Shown here: in pieces, positions 48,984 through 58,584 of the stretch
Numbering within the stretch: the stretch's first letter is position 1
Layout: the number at the start of each line of letters is the position of its first letter
NCBI RefSeq assembly: GCF_023554555.1
Contig: NZ_JAMJWC010000001.1
Coordinates: 1,550,001-1,614,000, forward strand
DNA: 64,000 nucleotides
Reading direction: 5' to 3'
Source: Sphingobacterium sp. lm-10
GTDB lineage: Bacteria > Bacteroidota > Bacteroidia > Sphingobacteriales > Sphingobacteriaceae
The notes under the pieces: generated by a model
What the model was told of the DNA's origin: nothing
Database searches by the model: none
What the model saw: only the letters and a program-made list of their open reading frames with translations
Program-made: the position numbers and the translations under genes

Positions 48984-51900
48984 ATGCTTAACTATATCAT
49001 ACAGTTTTCAGTAAAAAACAAACTGGCAATTGGGCTTTTCATGTCCATATGGGTCATCTATGGTGTATACCAACTGACTCAATTACCGATAGATGCGGTA
49101 CCAGACATCACCAATAATCAGGTACAGGTAATCACAACGGCTCCATCTCTGGGGGCAGAAGATGTGGAACGCCTGATCACCTTTCCCATAGAACTGGCAG
49201 TAAGTAATATTCCTCATATCAAAGAAAGCCGAAGTATTTCCAGGTTTGGATTATCACTTATTACCATCGTGTTCGAAGATAAAACCGATATATATTGGGC
49301 CAGGCAGCAGGTCACAGAACGCTTATCTCAGGTGGAGATGAACGAGAATGCAAACCTTCCGTCCCTTGCGCCAGTTTCCACCGGTCTGGGTGAGATCTAT
49401 CAATATGTATTGAAGCCCGAGAAGGGATACAAGGATCAATACACGTTGGCCGACCTTCGAACGATCCAAGATTGGACGGTTCGTCGTCAACTGCTAAGCA
49501 CCCCTGGAGTGGCAGACGTGGCAACCTTCGGAGGCGAGTTAAAACAGTACGAAGTGGCCGTTAATCCGAGCAGGTTGAAGGCGCTCAACATTTCGATAAG
49601 TGAAGTTTTCGCCGCGCTGGAACGCAACAATCAGAATACAGGTGGAGCCTACATTGAAAAAGGTCCCAGCGTACTATATATTCGAAGTGTGGGATTGACC
49701 AAATCTATTGAAGACATCGGCAAGGTTGTGATCAAAGATAATGGCTCAGTTCCTATTCTCATCCGTCATGTAGCAGAGGTCAAATTAGGGTCGGCAATAA
49801 AATACGGAGCGCTGACCATGGCCGGAGAAGGAGAAGTATGCGGTGGTATTGTGATGATGCTCAAGGGTGGAAATTCTTCCGACGTAATCAAGACGGTAAA
49901 GCAAAAGGTCTTCGAAATACAGCAAACTTTACCAGAAGGCATCAAAATAGAACCATTTTTGGACAGAACCAAGATGGTAGACAATGCCATTAGCACAGTC
50001 CAAACAAATTTATTGGAGGGCGCTTTGATCGTGGTATTGGTACTCGTGCTGTTTCTGGGCAATTTCAGGGCTGGGGTCATTGTCGCTTCGGTCATTCCAC
50101 TTTCCCTACTCTTCGCCATTACCATGATGAATATCTTTGGTGTTAGTGGAAATCTGATGAGCCTAGGTGCCTTAGACTTCGGGTTGATTGTGGATGGTGC
50201 TGTGATTATTGTCGAAGCCATTCTTCATCATCTGCACTTTTCAAAAAAATACATAGGCGTCGATAGATTATCGCAAAGTGAATTAAATGAAGAAGTATCC
50301 ACATCTGCCTCCAGGATGATGAATGCTGCAGTTTTTGGACAAATCATTATTTTAATTGTCTACCTGCCTATTTTATCACTCAGTGGTATTGAGGGTAAGA
50401 TGTTTAAGCCGATGGCGCAAACGGTAGCCTTCGCAATCTTGGGTGCCTTTATTTTATCGCTTACCTATGTTCCGATGATTAGCTCGGTATTGATCAGCAA
50501 AAAAATAAATCACCAACCCAATCTTTCGGATCGTATTATGATTCGTGTAGAAGAGGCGTACGAAAACGCATTGCGTAAGATACTAAAAGTCAAAAAATTA
50601 GTCGTACTGGTTACGTTGGCTCTTTTCGGCACGACCGTATTTGTCTTTTCAAAGATGGGTGGTGAATTTATCCCCCAGTTAGAAGAAGGAGATTTCGCAG
50701 TAGAAACCCGACTATTGGTAGGTAGCAACCTGTCTACCACAATTCATGCGATTGATAAGATATCGAACGCACTAAAAAATAACTTTCCAGAGGTAGAAAA
50801 GGTGGTCGCCAGGATCGGCAGTGCAGAAATCCCGACCGATCCCATGCCCATCGAAGGTGGTGACGTGATCATCGTACTCAAACCCAAATCGGAATGGATC
50901 AATGCACGCACATTTTCGGAGCTGGCTGGTAAAATGTCGGAGACGGTGCAGCAAGTGATGCCTGGTGTGACTACGGGATTCCAGTTTCCGGTACAGATGA
51001 GGTTCAACGAGCTGATGACGGGTGCAAAACAGGACGTCGTTTGCAAAATATTTGGAGAGGATCTCGACAAATTGGCGTTGTACGCACAAAAACTCGGCTC
51101 TATTGCCAAAACAGTGAATGGAACAACCGACTGGTATGTAGAGTCTGTGACTGGGATGCCACAGATTGTAATAGATTACAACCGTGACGAGATTGCCAAG
51201 TACGGGCTCGATATCGATAATATTAATCGCACGGTAAATGCCGCATTTGCAGGTGCTGCCGCAGGAAAGATTTATGAAGGGGAGAAAAGTTTTGATCTGG
51301 TGGTGAGAGTTGGTGATGCTGGCCGTAAAAATATAGATGACGTACGTAATCTGCAGATAGCAACACCCACAGGAATTCAATTACCGCTTTACCAGGTGGC
51401 GAATGTGGAGGAAGTGGAGGGACCAAATCAAATACAACGCGAAAATGCGCATCGCAGGATTATTGTCGGTTTCAATGTACGGGGACGGGATGTGCAGTCT
51501 TTGGTAAAAGAACTGCAGCAAAAAGTAGATTCCGAATTACAAATGGATGCCGGCTATACCTTGAAGTATGGTGGCGCATTCGAAAACTTACAGCAGGCAA
51601 AAGAAAGGCTTAGCATAGCGGTTCCCGTCGCATTGCTATTGATATTTGGCATGCTTTATTTTGCCTTCTCCTCTTTAAAAGACGGAGCGTTAATTTATAC
51701 CGCGATACCACTTTCGGCAATAGGTGGTGTTTTTGCGCTTGCCGCACGAGATATGCCCTTCAGTATTTCTGCAGGTGTTGGCTTTATAGCGCTATTCGGG
51801 GTTGCGGTGCTAAACGGCATTGTGTTGCTCTCCGAATTTAACCGGCTAAAAAAAGAGGGCAATCATGCAAACGCATTGGATCTTGTGCTTACTGGAACCA

Positions 51901-53360
51901 GAAATAGGCTGCGCCCGGTGCTGATGACGGCTGCCGTAGCATCCCTAGGTTTTCTGCCGATGGCTATCAGCTCCGGCGCGGGGGCTGAGGTGCAACGACC
52001 GTTGGCCACTGTGGTGATAGGAGGTTTAATTTCGGCAACTTTTCTAACGCTATTTGTATTGCCCTCCCTTTATCTCCTGTTCAACAAAGCTATCTTGAAG
52101 CCTATCGCGAGCGCAACCGCTACGCTGATGATCACGTTTGCATTTTGTACAGCAACAGCTAGGGCACAGCAGATCTCTCATAACGCACCAATATCCTTGG
52201 AATCCGCACTTATGATTGCAAATGAGAATAATTTGCAGTTAAAAAGTGTCCGATCCGATGAGCAATCTTCGCGAAAGCTGATCAACACGAGTTTCGACCC
52301 TACAAAGGCACAGATCTCTGGAGATTATGGACAGCTTAATACGGCCTACACCGATAACAGGATCGGAATAACACAAACACTTAGTTTTCCAGTAGTATAT
52401 GCCAACCAGAAAAAAGTATTGATTTCAGAATATCAAGCTGCGCAGGAGCTTACGAAATGGAATTGGCAGGAAATTCGCACAAACATACGCAGCCTATTTT
52501 ATCAATATGTCTCCTTGATAGAACGAGAGAAACTATTATTAAAAGCAGATAGTATCTACCGACTCTTTGAAGAAAGATCTGTTACTAGGTTTAATTCTGG
52601 TGCATCGAACATTCTGGAAATGACGGCCGCGCAAGTGCAGAGGCAACAGATCGAAAATCAGCTGAAGATCTTGAGAAAAGACATCCATGTGGTGTTGAAC
52701 AATTTTAACTATTGGCTACAGGATACAATTTCGTACGTGCCTGAGTACACCAATCCAACATACCTCCCCACTCGAAAAACATGGCTGGTGAATACAGACT
52801 CGATAGTAGATCTGCCCGAAATTAAAAGGGCAAACCTATTGGCTGAGACCGAGGAAGATCGCTGGAAACTGGAACGGTCACGTATGCTGCCGGAGATCAC
52901 GATCGGTTACAATACGCAGACATTCCAGGGCACGCAGAATATCCGTGGAATGGACGTGACCTATGACCTATCCAAAAGATTCAGCTCTGTCGCGGCCGGA
53001 ATCAGTATGCCCATATTTTGGGGAGCGCAAAAGGCCAGGACTCAAGCTGCTAAAGAATCCTGGAATAGCAGCCTGCTACGAGCCAAACAGCAAACACTCC
53101 GGGTGCGCAACGATCGGAATAATATGGAGGAGGAATTGGAGCAATCTAGAGAAATATTGTCCTATTACGAACAAATTGGTTTAAAACAGGCCAACCTAAT
53201 CTTTGAAACGGCAGATAAGAAGTTTGACGCTGGGGACATTGACTACATACAGTGGGTGATTCTGGTGAACCAGGCCATCACGTTACAAAATGAGTACATC
53301 AATGCTTTAAATAATACCAATCAGGCAAAAATTCAGTTAAGCAAATTATATAATGAATAA
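48984..53360 (+). CDS. CusA/CzcA-type heavy-metal RND pump fused to a TolC-like outer-membrane channel domain
   Basis: The 1458-residue protein starts with a full HME-RND inner-membrane pump (residues 1 to about 1045). It has GLFMSIWVIYGVYQLTQLP, the porter domain, the TM4 signature GALDFGLIVDGAVIIVEA near 396-413 and twelve hydrophobic helices. After the last helix (SLYLLFNKAI) comes a second hydrophobic stretch ending TATARAQ near 1058-1060, which looks exactly like a signal peptide with an AxA cleavage site. Residues about 1062-1458 are a TolC-family domain with long coiled coils (VQRQQIENQLKILRK, NEYINALNNTNQAKIQL). In other bacteria these parts are separate CusA and CusC. ATG 48984 is preferred over a longer frame from 48951. 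The adaptor gene overlaps its end by 8 bp. The exported ion (Cu/Ag or Co/Zn/Cd) is not shown. Confidence 0.92.
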   Translation: MLNYIIQFSVKNKLAIGLFMSIWVIYGVYQLTQLPIDAVPDITNNQVQVITTAPSLGAEDVERLITFPIELAVSNIPHIKESRSISRFGLSLITIVFEDKTDIYWARQQVTERLSQVEMNENANLPSLAPVSTGLGEIYQYVLKPEKGYKDQYTLADLRTIQDWTVRRQLLSTPGVADVATFGGELKQYEVAVNPSRLKALNISISEVFAALERNNQNTGGAYIEKGPSVLYIRSVGLTKSIEDIGKVVIKDNGSVPILIRHVAEVKLGSAIKYGALTMAGEGEVCGGIVMMLKGGNSSDVIKTVKQKVFEIQQTLPEGIKIEPFLDRTKMVDNAISTVQTNLLEGALIVVLVLVLFLGNFRAGVIVASVIPLSLLFAITMMNIFGVSGNLMSLGALDFGLIVDGAVIIVEAILHHLHFSKKYIGVDRLSQSELNEEVSTSASRMMNAAVFGQIIILIVYLPILSLSGIEGKMFKPMAQTVAFAILGAFILSLTYVPMISSVLISKKINHQPNLSDRIMIRVEEAYENALRKILKVKKLVVLVTLALFGTTVFVFSKMGGEFIPQLEEGDFAVETRLLVGSNLSTTIHAIDKISNALKNNFPEVEKVVARIGSAEIPTDPMPIEGGDVIIVLKPKSEWINARTFSELAGKMSETVQQVMPGVTTGFQFPVQMRFNELMTGAKQDVVCKIFGEDLDKLALYAQKLGSIAKTVNGTTDWYVESVTGMPQIVIDYNRDEIAKYGLDIDNINRTVNAAFAGAAAGKIYEGEKSFDLVVRVGDAGRKNIDDVRNLQIATPTGIQLPLYQVANVEEVEGPNQIQRENAHRRIIVGFNVRGRDVQSLVKELQQKVDSELQMDAGYTLKYGGAFENLQQAKERLSIAVPVALLLIFGMLYFAFSSLKDGALIYTAIPLSAIGGVFALAARDMPFSISAGVGFIALFGVAVLNGIVLLSEFNRLKKEGNHANALDLVLTGTRNRLRPVLMTAAVASLGFLPMAISSGAGAEVQRPLATVVIGGLISATFLTLFVLPSLYLLFNKAILKPIASATATLMITFAFCTATARAQQISHNAPISLESALMIANENNLQLKSVRSDEQSSRKLINTSFDPTKAQISGDYGQLNTAYTDNRIGITQTLSFPVVYANQKKVLISEYQAAQELTKWNWQEIRTNIRSLFYQYVSLIEREKLLLKADSIYRLFEERSVTRFNSGASNILEMTAAQVQRQQIENQLKILRKDIHVVLNNFNYWLQDTISYVPEYTNPTYLPTRKTWLVNTDSIVDLPEIKRANLLAETEEDRWKLERSRMLPEITIGYNTQTFQGTQNIRGMDVTYDLSKRFSSVAAGISMPIFWGAQKARTQAAKESWNSSLLRAKQQTLRVRNDRNNMEEELEQSREILSYYEQIGLKQANLIFETADKKFDAGDIDYIQWVILVNQAITLQNEYINALNNTNQAKIQLSKLYNE

Positions 53361-54504
53361 GATATTACTAATGACCATGTGTATCGTAGGCATGGTCAGC
53401 GCATCATGCAATAGCGCCACCGAGAAAGACAAAGAAAAAAAGCAGAATAATCAGACAGATTCCACCAATGTAAATGAATTGATCATTTTAACTGATGCAC
53501 AGATCGAGAATGTAGGGATCGAAATCGGCAACCCCTCTTTAGAAAATATTAGTGGCGTCATATCCCTTCATGGTTCGATCGTTTCGGCTCCAGAAAATAA
53601 CGTCAGTCTAAGTTTTCCGGTGGGCGGGTACATCAGGTCTACCCATGTGTTACTTGGAAAACCCGTGCGTCGCGGACAAATCCTCGCAACAATAGAGGAC
53701 CTGAGCATCATCCAGTTGCAGCAGGATTACCTGTCGGCCAAGTCGAATAAGACGCTGGCGGAAAGGGAACTAAATAGGCAACAGGAACTAAATGCTAGTA
53801 AAGCTACCAGTGAGCGAGCCTTTGAACAAGCGCAAAATGCGCTTGAAAAGGAAAACATACTTGTCAGCGCCTTGGCCGAAAAATTGCAACTTATCGGGAT
53901 AGATCATAATACACTAAGTGCTTCCACGATTAAGAGGGAAGCGGTAGTAAGAGCGCCTATAAATGGCTTTATCTCCAAAATAAACGTTAGCATCGGTAAA
54001 TATACGGCACCTACAGATGTGTTATTTGAAATTATTGATCCTTTAAATATCTATCTTTCGCTAAAGGTGTTTGAGAAAGACCTTGACAAGATTAAAATCG
54101 GTCAGAAAATTTCAGCATCTACGCCCACGGATGGCGAGCTTAAATATGAAGCCAGAATAGTATCTATCAGCAGAAACTTCGATGTGGATAGGATGGCAGA
54201 AATTCTATGTAAATTTAATACTACAGACGCTTCCTTAATCCCAGGAATGTTTATGAGTAGTGAAGTAAGTATTCAAGACGTCGAATCTATTGTAGTTCCC
54301 GAAGATGCCATAGTAAGATGGCAGAATAAACACTATATTTTCCTAGAACAGTCTAAGGGAAAGTTTAATAGGATTGAAGTAAGGATTGGCGTTCAGAGGG
54401 ATCATAAACAGCAAATTATCAATAGTAATATAACTGAAAATTCAAATGTCGTTATTAAAAATGCGTTTGCTTTATTGATGAAATCTGAAAATTCTGAAAT
54501 GTAG
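53353..54504 (+). CDS. Efflux RND periplasmic adaptor subunit (CusB/CzcB-like), lipoprotein
   Basis: The 383-residue protein has a lipoprotein signal with Cys19 (lipobox VSASC) and a Lys/Asn-rich linker. A barrel-sandwich hybrid domain split by an alpha-hairpin follows (about 105-190, DYLSAKSNKTLAERELN), then a beta-barrel and membrane-proximal domain. Lipoyl half-motifs are SFPVGGYIRSTHVLLGKPV and VRAPINGFISKINVSIG. It joins pump and channel in tripartite metal efflux. No N- or C-terminal His-rich extension is seen. It overlaps the pump-channel fusion by 8 bp, so the operon is small protein, pump-channel, adaptor. Confidence 0.93.
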   Translation: MNKILLMTMCIVGMVSASCNSATEKDKEKKQNNQTDSTNVNELIILTDAQIENVGIEIGNPSLENISGVISLHGSIVSAPENNVSLSFPVGGYIRSTHVLLGKPVRRGQILATIEDLSIIQLQQDYLSAKSNKTLAERELNRQQELNASKATSERAFEQAQNALEKENILVSALAEKLQLIGIDHNTLSASTIKREAVVRAPINGFISKINVSIGKYTAPTDVLFEIIDPLNIYLSLKVFEKDLDKIKIGQKISASTPTDGELKYEARIVSISRNFDVDRMAEILCKFNTTDASLIPGMFMSSEVSIQDVESIVVPEDAIVRWQNKHYIFLEQSKGKFNRIEVRIGVQRDHKQQIINSNITENSNVVIKNAFALLMKSENSEM

Positions 54505-54517
54505 CTATCTAGGTCTT

Positions 54518-54556
54518 TTAGGGTGCTTATACATTATTAAAAGATAAGTGCCCTAA
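54518..54556 (+). terminator. Putative terminator after the adaptor gene
   Basis: Bases 54518-54530 pair with 54544-54556 (13 bp with two wobble pairs) around a 13-nt loop, 13 bp after the adaptor stop. A clear U-run is missing until TTTTTT near 54568-54573, so termination is less certain. Confidence 0.5.
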
Positions 54557-54777
54557 ATATTTCCATCTTTTTTAATCACTAAGACACCATAATCAAGTCG
54601 AAATTTACCTCAATTATGCTTACAAGTACTAATAACGTACGTTTCTTTGTATTCCTCTAGAAATAATTATTCTTGATCTATTTGACTTGATTTCTCATCC
54701 GTTTGGCAACATCAGTTAAAGGCTGCTACAAATAAGCAGGAATATTATTATTGAAAGGCATAAATTAAATTTCCGTA

Positions 54778-55467
54778 CTACTTAGCGGATGATTTTTTTG
54801 CCTGCTGGTAGAGATCCAGTACAAATTCCAATTGCTGTTCTTGTGTCAGTTGTGAGTTATCCAATATAATAGCATCTTCGGCCTGTCTCAACGGACTTTC
54901 TTCTCGTGTACTATCAATATGATCACGATGGGCCAGATTTTCTACCACTTCTTCCATCGTAAGCTGCTCGCCCTTAGCTGCAAGCTCCGCAAAGCGACGT
55001 TCTGCACGGATGTACGGATCAGCGGTCATAAACACCTTTAAATCAGCCTTCGGAAACACGGTAGTACCGATATCCCGACCATCCATCACGATATTACGTT
55101 TGGCGCCCAACTTTTGTTGCTGCGCGACCATAGCCGTGCGCACTTGTTTCAAAGCACTCACCTCACTCACTAAAGAGGACACCTCCATCGTACGAATGGC
55201 ATCCGATACATCTTCGCCATTCAACAAAATCTGGGTTTGTTGATTATTAGGAACAAAATCGATGTGGATATCTTCAATTGCAGATGCCACGCCTCCTTCA
55301 TCCTCCATGTCCACACCCTGTTGTATAAAATACAAGGTAACAGCGCGATACATCGCTCCACTATCTACGAAAACAAAGTTTAATTGCTTAGCCAAAGCTT
55401 TCGCGACAGTACTTTTCCCACAAGATGAAAAACCATCAATAGCAATTACAAAGTTGGTCTTCGCCAT
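54778..55467 (-). CDS. cmk: Cytidylate kinase
   Basis: Cmk phosphorylates CMP and dCMP with ATP. The 229-residue protein has Walker A GFSSCGKSTVAKALA near 12-26, FVDSGAMYRAVTLYF, GRDIGTTVFPKADLKVFMTA and the LID region with ERRFAEL and HRDHIDSTREESPLRQAEDAI. Length and order are normal. It overlaps the start region of the upstream unknown gene by 1 bp and is convergent with the metal-efflux operon across 273 bp. Confidence 0.96.
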   Translation of the reverse strand: MAKTNFVIAIDGFSSCGKSTVAKALAKQLNFVFVDSGAMYRAVTLYFIQQGVDMEDEGGVASAIEDIHIDFVPNNQQTQILLNGEDVSDAIRTMEVSSLVSEVSALKQVRTAMVAQQQKLGAKRNIVMDGRDIGTTVFPKADLKVFMTADPYIRAERRFAELAAKGEQLTMEEVVENLAHRDHIDSTREESPLRQAEDAIILDNSQLTQEQQLEFVLDLYQQAKKSSAK

Positions 55468-55880
55468 TAGCTCTGTCCTCCTATCATCACAGCAGGTTTT
55501 CCGATAAAGGGTGCCTTAATTAGATTTTCGTCTACGATGCTTTCCGGTAGGAAGATATATTTTTTGTCGTACATGACGCCGTTTTCGTAGTAACTAACCC
55601 AGTATTCATTAGTAAGACCAAACACTTCGGTATCGATCGCTTCGATCTTCACCGCCGTTTTTGCTGAGACATCGCCCAAGAAGTGGCGTAAGGTCGTAGT
55701 CTTTACGTCTCTATTATCCTTAATCCCGTATCCTTTAGATGATACCAAGACATTTTGCACATCGGCCTGCTTTTCATTGATCAGATATACATTCCATACC
55801 TTACCGTGCGGCGAATCGCTTTCTAATACAACCGCCACATCGATACCCACGACACTATTTTCCGGCAGATCCTTTTTCAT
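55467..55880 (-). CDS. Conserved protein of unknown function between topA and cmk
   Basis: The 137-residue protein has no signal peptide and a mixed beta-rich content (VVGIDVAVVLESDSPHGKVWNVYLIN, VLVSSKGYGIKDNRDVKTTTLRHFLGD, VFGLTNEYWVSYYENGVMYDKKYIFLPE). Family not recognised; it looks like a compact cytosolic domain. It is placed 2 bp after topA and overlaps cmk by one base, so the three are one transcript. A role tied to DNA or nucleotide metabolism is guessed only from position. Confidence 0.78.
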   Translation of the reverse strand: MKKDLPENSVVGIDVAVVLESDSPHGKVWNVYLINEKQADVQNVLVSSKGYGIKDNRDVKTTTLRHFLGDVSAKTAVKIEAIDTEVFGLTNEYWVSYYENGVMYDKKYIFLPESIVDENLIKAPFIGKPAVMIGGQS

Positions 55881-55882
55881 GA

Positions 55883-58288
55883 TTAGGATTTCTTTTTAGT
55901 GGTTGTCTTTTTTGCAGTTGTCGCTTTTTTCTTGGGTGCCTTAGCGGTCGTTTTAGTAGCAGCTTTTGTCGCTACGGCACCTTTTTTAGGTTTCGGAGCT
56001 GTTTCCGCCCATTTCAGCACATCTGCATAGGTTATATTCTCTACTTCAGTACCTTTAGGTATTTTAATATTTTGCTTACCCATCCGAATGAATGGACCCC
56101 AACGGCCATTTTCGATCTGGGCATCTGGATTTTCATCGAATACACGAATTACTTTCTCACGGTCTTTCTGGCGTTTCTCCTCAATAATGGCAATCGCTTC
56201 TTGCTCCGTCACGTCCAATGGATCTACTCCTTTAGGTAGAGAATAGAATGCGCTGTCGTGGCGAATGTATGGACCAAATCTACCGATCGCTACCGACATG
56301 TCTTTCTCTTCATAAAGACCGACTTTCTTCGGCAATTTGAACAGTTCAAGGGCATCTTCCAGCGTAATTGTTTCAATCATCTGACCCTTCCTTAAAGAAG
56401 CGAAACGCGGTTTCTCTTCATCATCGGGAGATCCGATCTGTACTAATGGACCAAACTTGCCGACACGTACACTGATCGGCTTTCCAGAGGCAGGATCCAC
56501 TCCCAACTCGCGCTCACTGTTGGCACGGTCTGCGTTTTCCAACGTATCTTGCACTTCGGTATGGAAAGGTCCGTAGAAATCCTGTAACATATCTGTCCAT
56601 TCTTTTGCTCCATGAGCAATCTCATCAAACTCCTTTTCTACCTTAGCGGTGAAGTGATAATCCACAATTCCTTTAAAATGCTGGATCAAGAAATCATTGA
56701 CCAACATACCGATATCCGTTGGAAACATTTTATTACGCTCCGCGCCGGTAATCTCTGTTTTTGTTTCTTGCTGTACTTCTTTGTTTACTACGGTTAATAC
56801 ATCGAACTGTCGTTCGCGGCCCTCTCGTTCTTCTTTTACGACGTAACCGCGATTCTGAATAGTAGAAATCGTTGGCGCATAAGTGGATGGTCTACCGATA
56901 CCCAATTCTTCTAATTTTTTCACCAGAGATGCCTCTGTAAAGCGTGCTGGCGGTCTTGAAAAGCGTTCCGTAGCAGATAAGTCATTTAATTGCAATGCTT
57001 GACCCTTCGCCAATGGTGGCAACAAGGCATTATCGCTATCATTATCCAATCCGCTTTCTTGATCCTCGTCCATAGATTCCATATATACTTTTAGGAATCC
57101 ATCAAATTGCATAATCTCTCCATTAGCTACAAATTCTTCAGCACGTGTCGAGATATGAATTTTAGCTACCGTTTTTTCAAACGCTGCTTCGCTCATCTGG
57201 GAAGCGATGGCGCGTTTCCAGATGAGCTCATATAAACGGCGCTCGGAAGCATCCGCATCCACAGAGTGGTGTGCAAAATAAGTAGGACGAATCGCTTCGT
57301 GAGCCTCTTGTGCTCCGGCGGATTTCGTTCTATATTGACGTTGTTTGTGATATTGATCACCATAGGCTTTAACAATCTCCGCACGAGCACTTTCGATAGC
57401 CGTGTCTGACAAGTTCACGGAGTCGGTACGCATATACGTGATATGTCCTGCCTCGTATAGTCGCTGCGCCACTTGCATGGTCCGCGCTACAGAAAAACCT
57501 AATTTTCTACTGGCCTCCTGTTGCAAGGTAGAAGTAGTAAAAGGAGCGGATGGACTACGCTTAGAAGGTTTCTTTTCCAGTGAATTGATTTCAAATGATG
57601 CTGCTATGCAATCTTTTAAGAAATCATGCGCTTCCTGCTTTTTGTCAAAACGCTGTGGTAATTCGGCTTTAAATAATTCTCGTGCGTTGCCGGTAGAAAA
57701 GACGGCTGTAACTTTAAATGAAGCCGTTGCTTCGAACTTGTTGATATCGCGTTCACGCTCTACAATCAGACGTACGGCGACAGATTGCACTCGCCCTGCG
57801 GATAAGGAAGGTTTTACTTTACGCCATAAAACAGGCGACAATTCAAAACCTACCAGACGATCTAACACGCGGCGCGCCTGTTGGGCATTCACTAGATTAT
57901 AGTCAATCTTTCGTGGCGCTTCTATTGCTTTTAATATGGCAGGCTTGGTGATCTCGTGAAACACGATGCGTTTGGTATTGTCATCCTTTAGACCCAAAGT
58001 CTCAAAAAGGTGCCAAGAAATAGCTTCTCCCTCGCGGTCCTCATCGGACGCTAGCCAAACGGTCTCTGCTTGCTTTGCCAGTTTTTTTAATTCGCTGACA
58101 ACGGCTTTCTTATCGGAGGGAACTTCGTATCGTTGTTCAAACTTATTGGCGGTATCGATAGCATCATCGGTTTTTACTAAATCCCGGATGTGTCCATAGC
58201 TAGATTTTACCAGGAAATCTTTACCTAAATAACCTTCAATCGTCTTAGCCTTTGCAGGGGACTCTACTATCAATAAATTCTTCGCCAT
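55883..58288 (-). CDS. topA: DNA topoisomerase I with long lysine-rich C-terminal tail
   Basis: TopA relaxes negative supercoils through a 5'-phosphotyrosine. The 801-residue protein has the TOPRIM domain LLIVESPAKAKTIEGYLG (4-21), DEDREGEAISWHL and the active-site YMRTDSVNL with Tyr285. Later parts carry glycine-rich repeats of the C-terminal zinc-less type (VGKFGPLVQIG, IGRFGPYIRHD, GRWGPFIRMG) and end with about 35 residues rich in Lys, Ala and Thr. An eight-codon upstream extension from a non-ATG start is ignored. Such tails aid DNA binding in Bacteroidota. Head of the topA-unknown-cmk run. Confidence 0.96.
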   Translation of the reverse strand: MAKNLLIVESPAKAKTIEGYLGKDFLVKSSYGHIRDLVKTDDAIDTANKFEQRYEVPSDKKAVVSELKKLAKQAETVWLASDEDREGEAISWHLFETLGLKDDNTKRIVFHEITKPAILKAIEAPRKIDYNLVNAQQARRVLDRLVGFELSPVLWRKVKPSLSAGRVQSVAVRLIVERERDINKFEATASFKVTAVFSTGNARELFKAELPQRFDKKQEAHDFLKDCIAASFEINSLEKKPSKRSPSAPFTTSTLQQEASRKLGFSVARTMQVAQRLYEAGHITYMRTDSVNLSDTAIESARAEIVKAYGDQYHKQRQYRTKSAGAQEAHEAIRPTYFAHHSVDADASERRLYELIWKRAIASQMSEAAFEKTVAKIHISTRAEEFVANGEIMQFDGFLKVYMESMDEDQESGLDNDSDNALLPPLAKGQALQLNDLSATERFSRPPARFTEASLVKKLEELGIGRPSTYAPTISTIQNRGYVVKEEREGRERQFDVLTVVNKEVQQETKTEITGAERNKMFPTDIGMLVNDFLIQHFKGIVDYHFTAKVEKEFDEIAHGAKEWTDMLQDFYGPFHTEVQDTLENADRANSERELGVDPASGKPISVRVGKFGPLVQIGSPDDEEKPRFASLRKGQMIETITLEDALELFKLPKKVGLYEEKDMSVAIGRFGPYIRHDSAFYSLPKGVDPLDVTEQEAIAIIEEKRQKDREKVIRVFDENPDAQIENGRWGPFIRMGKQNIKIPKGTEVENITYADVLKWAETAPKPKKGAVATKAATKTTAKAPKKKATTAKKTTTKKKS

Positions 58289-58570
58289 TAATGCCTCTTT
58301 AGATTCTTGCAAAGAAAACGTTTTTAGAACGCATTGCCAATATAATTAGGGAATTTTGTCGGAAAAGTTAATAATAAGGACAAAACTTGACAACTAATCA
58401 TCAATTACCAAGCTCGATCGCGCAACTAGTTCTTGCTATTACGTCATTTTATAGCACAATGACACGACTGTCTTAGAATAATTAGTTAAGTGTAGAAGAG
58501 ATTGAAAAAAATTCACTGCCTGTTTGTAAATATTAATAAAAAATTAACACGACGTATTACGACTTTTTTT

Positions 58571-58578
58571 TACATTTG
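58571..58578 (+). promoter_or_regulatory. Candidate -7 promoter element, leaderless configuration, of the second RND operon
   Basis: TACATTTG fits TAnnTTTG and ends 6 nt before the ATG at 58585. No TTG is found at the usual distance. If used, the transcript would have almost no leader. Confidence 0.5.
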
Positions 58579-58584
58579 CCCGGC

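Noticed and set aside
50772..51380. 202-codon open frame on the minus strand inside the RND pump gene
   Set aside because: The plus-strand HME-RND sequence is complete through this region; the antisense product is His/Cys/Leu-rich as expected from reverse reading.
57402..57902. 166-codon plus-strand frame in topA
   Set aside because: Lies over the topA active-site region; Ser/Arg-rich content is typical of reverse reading.
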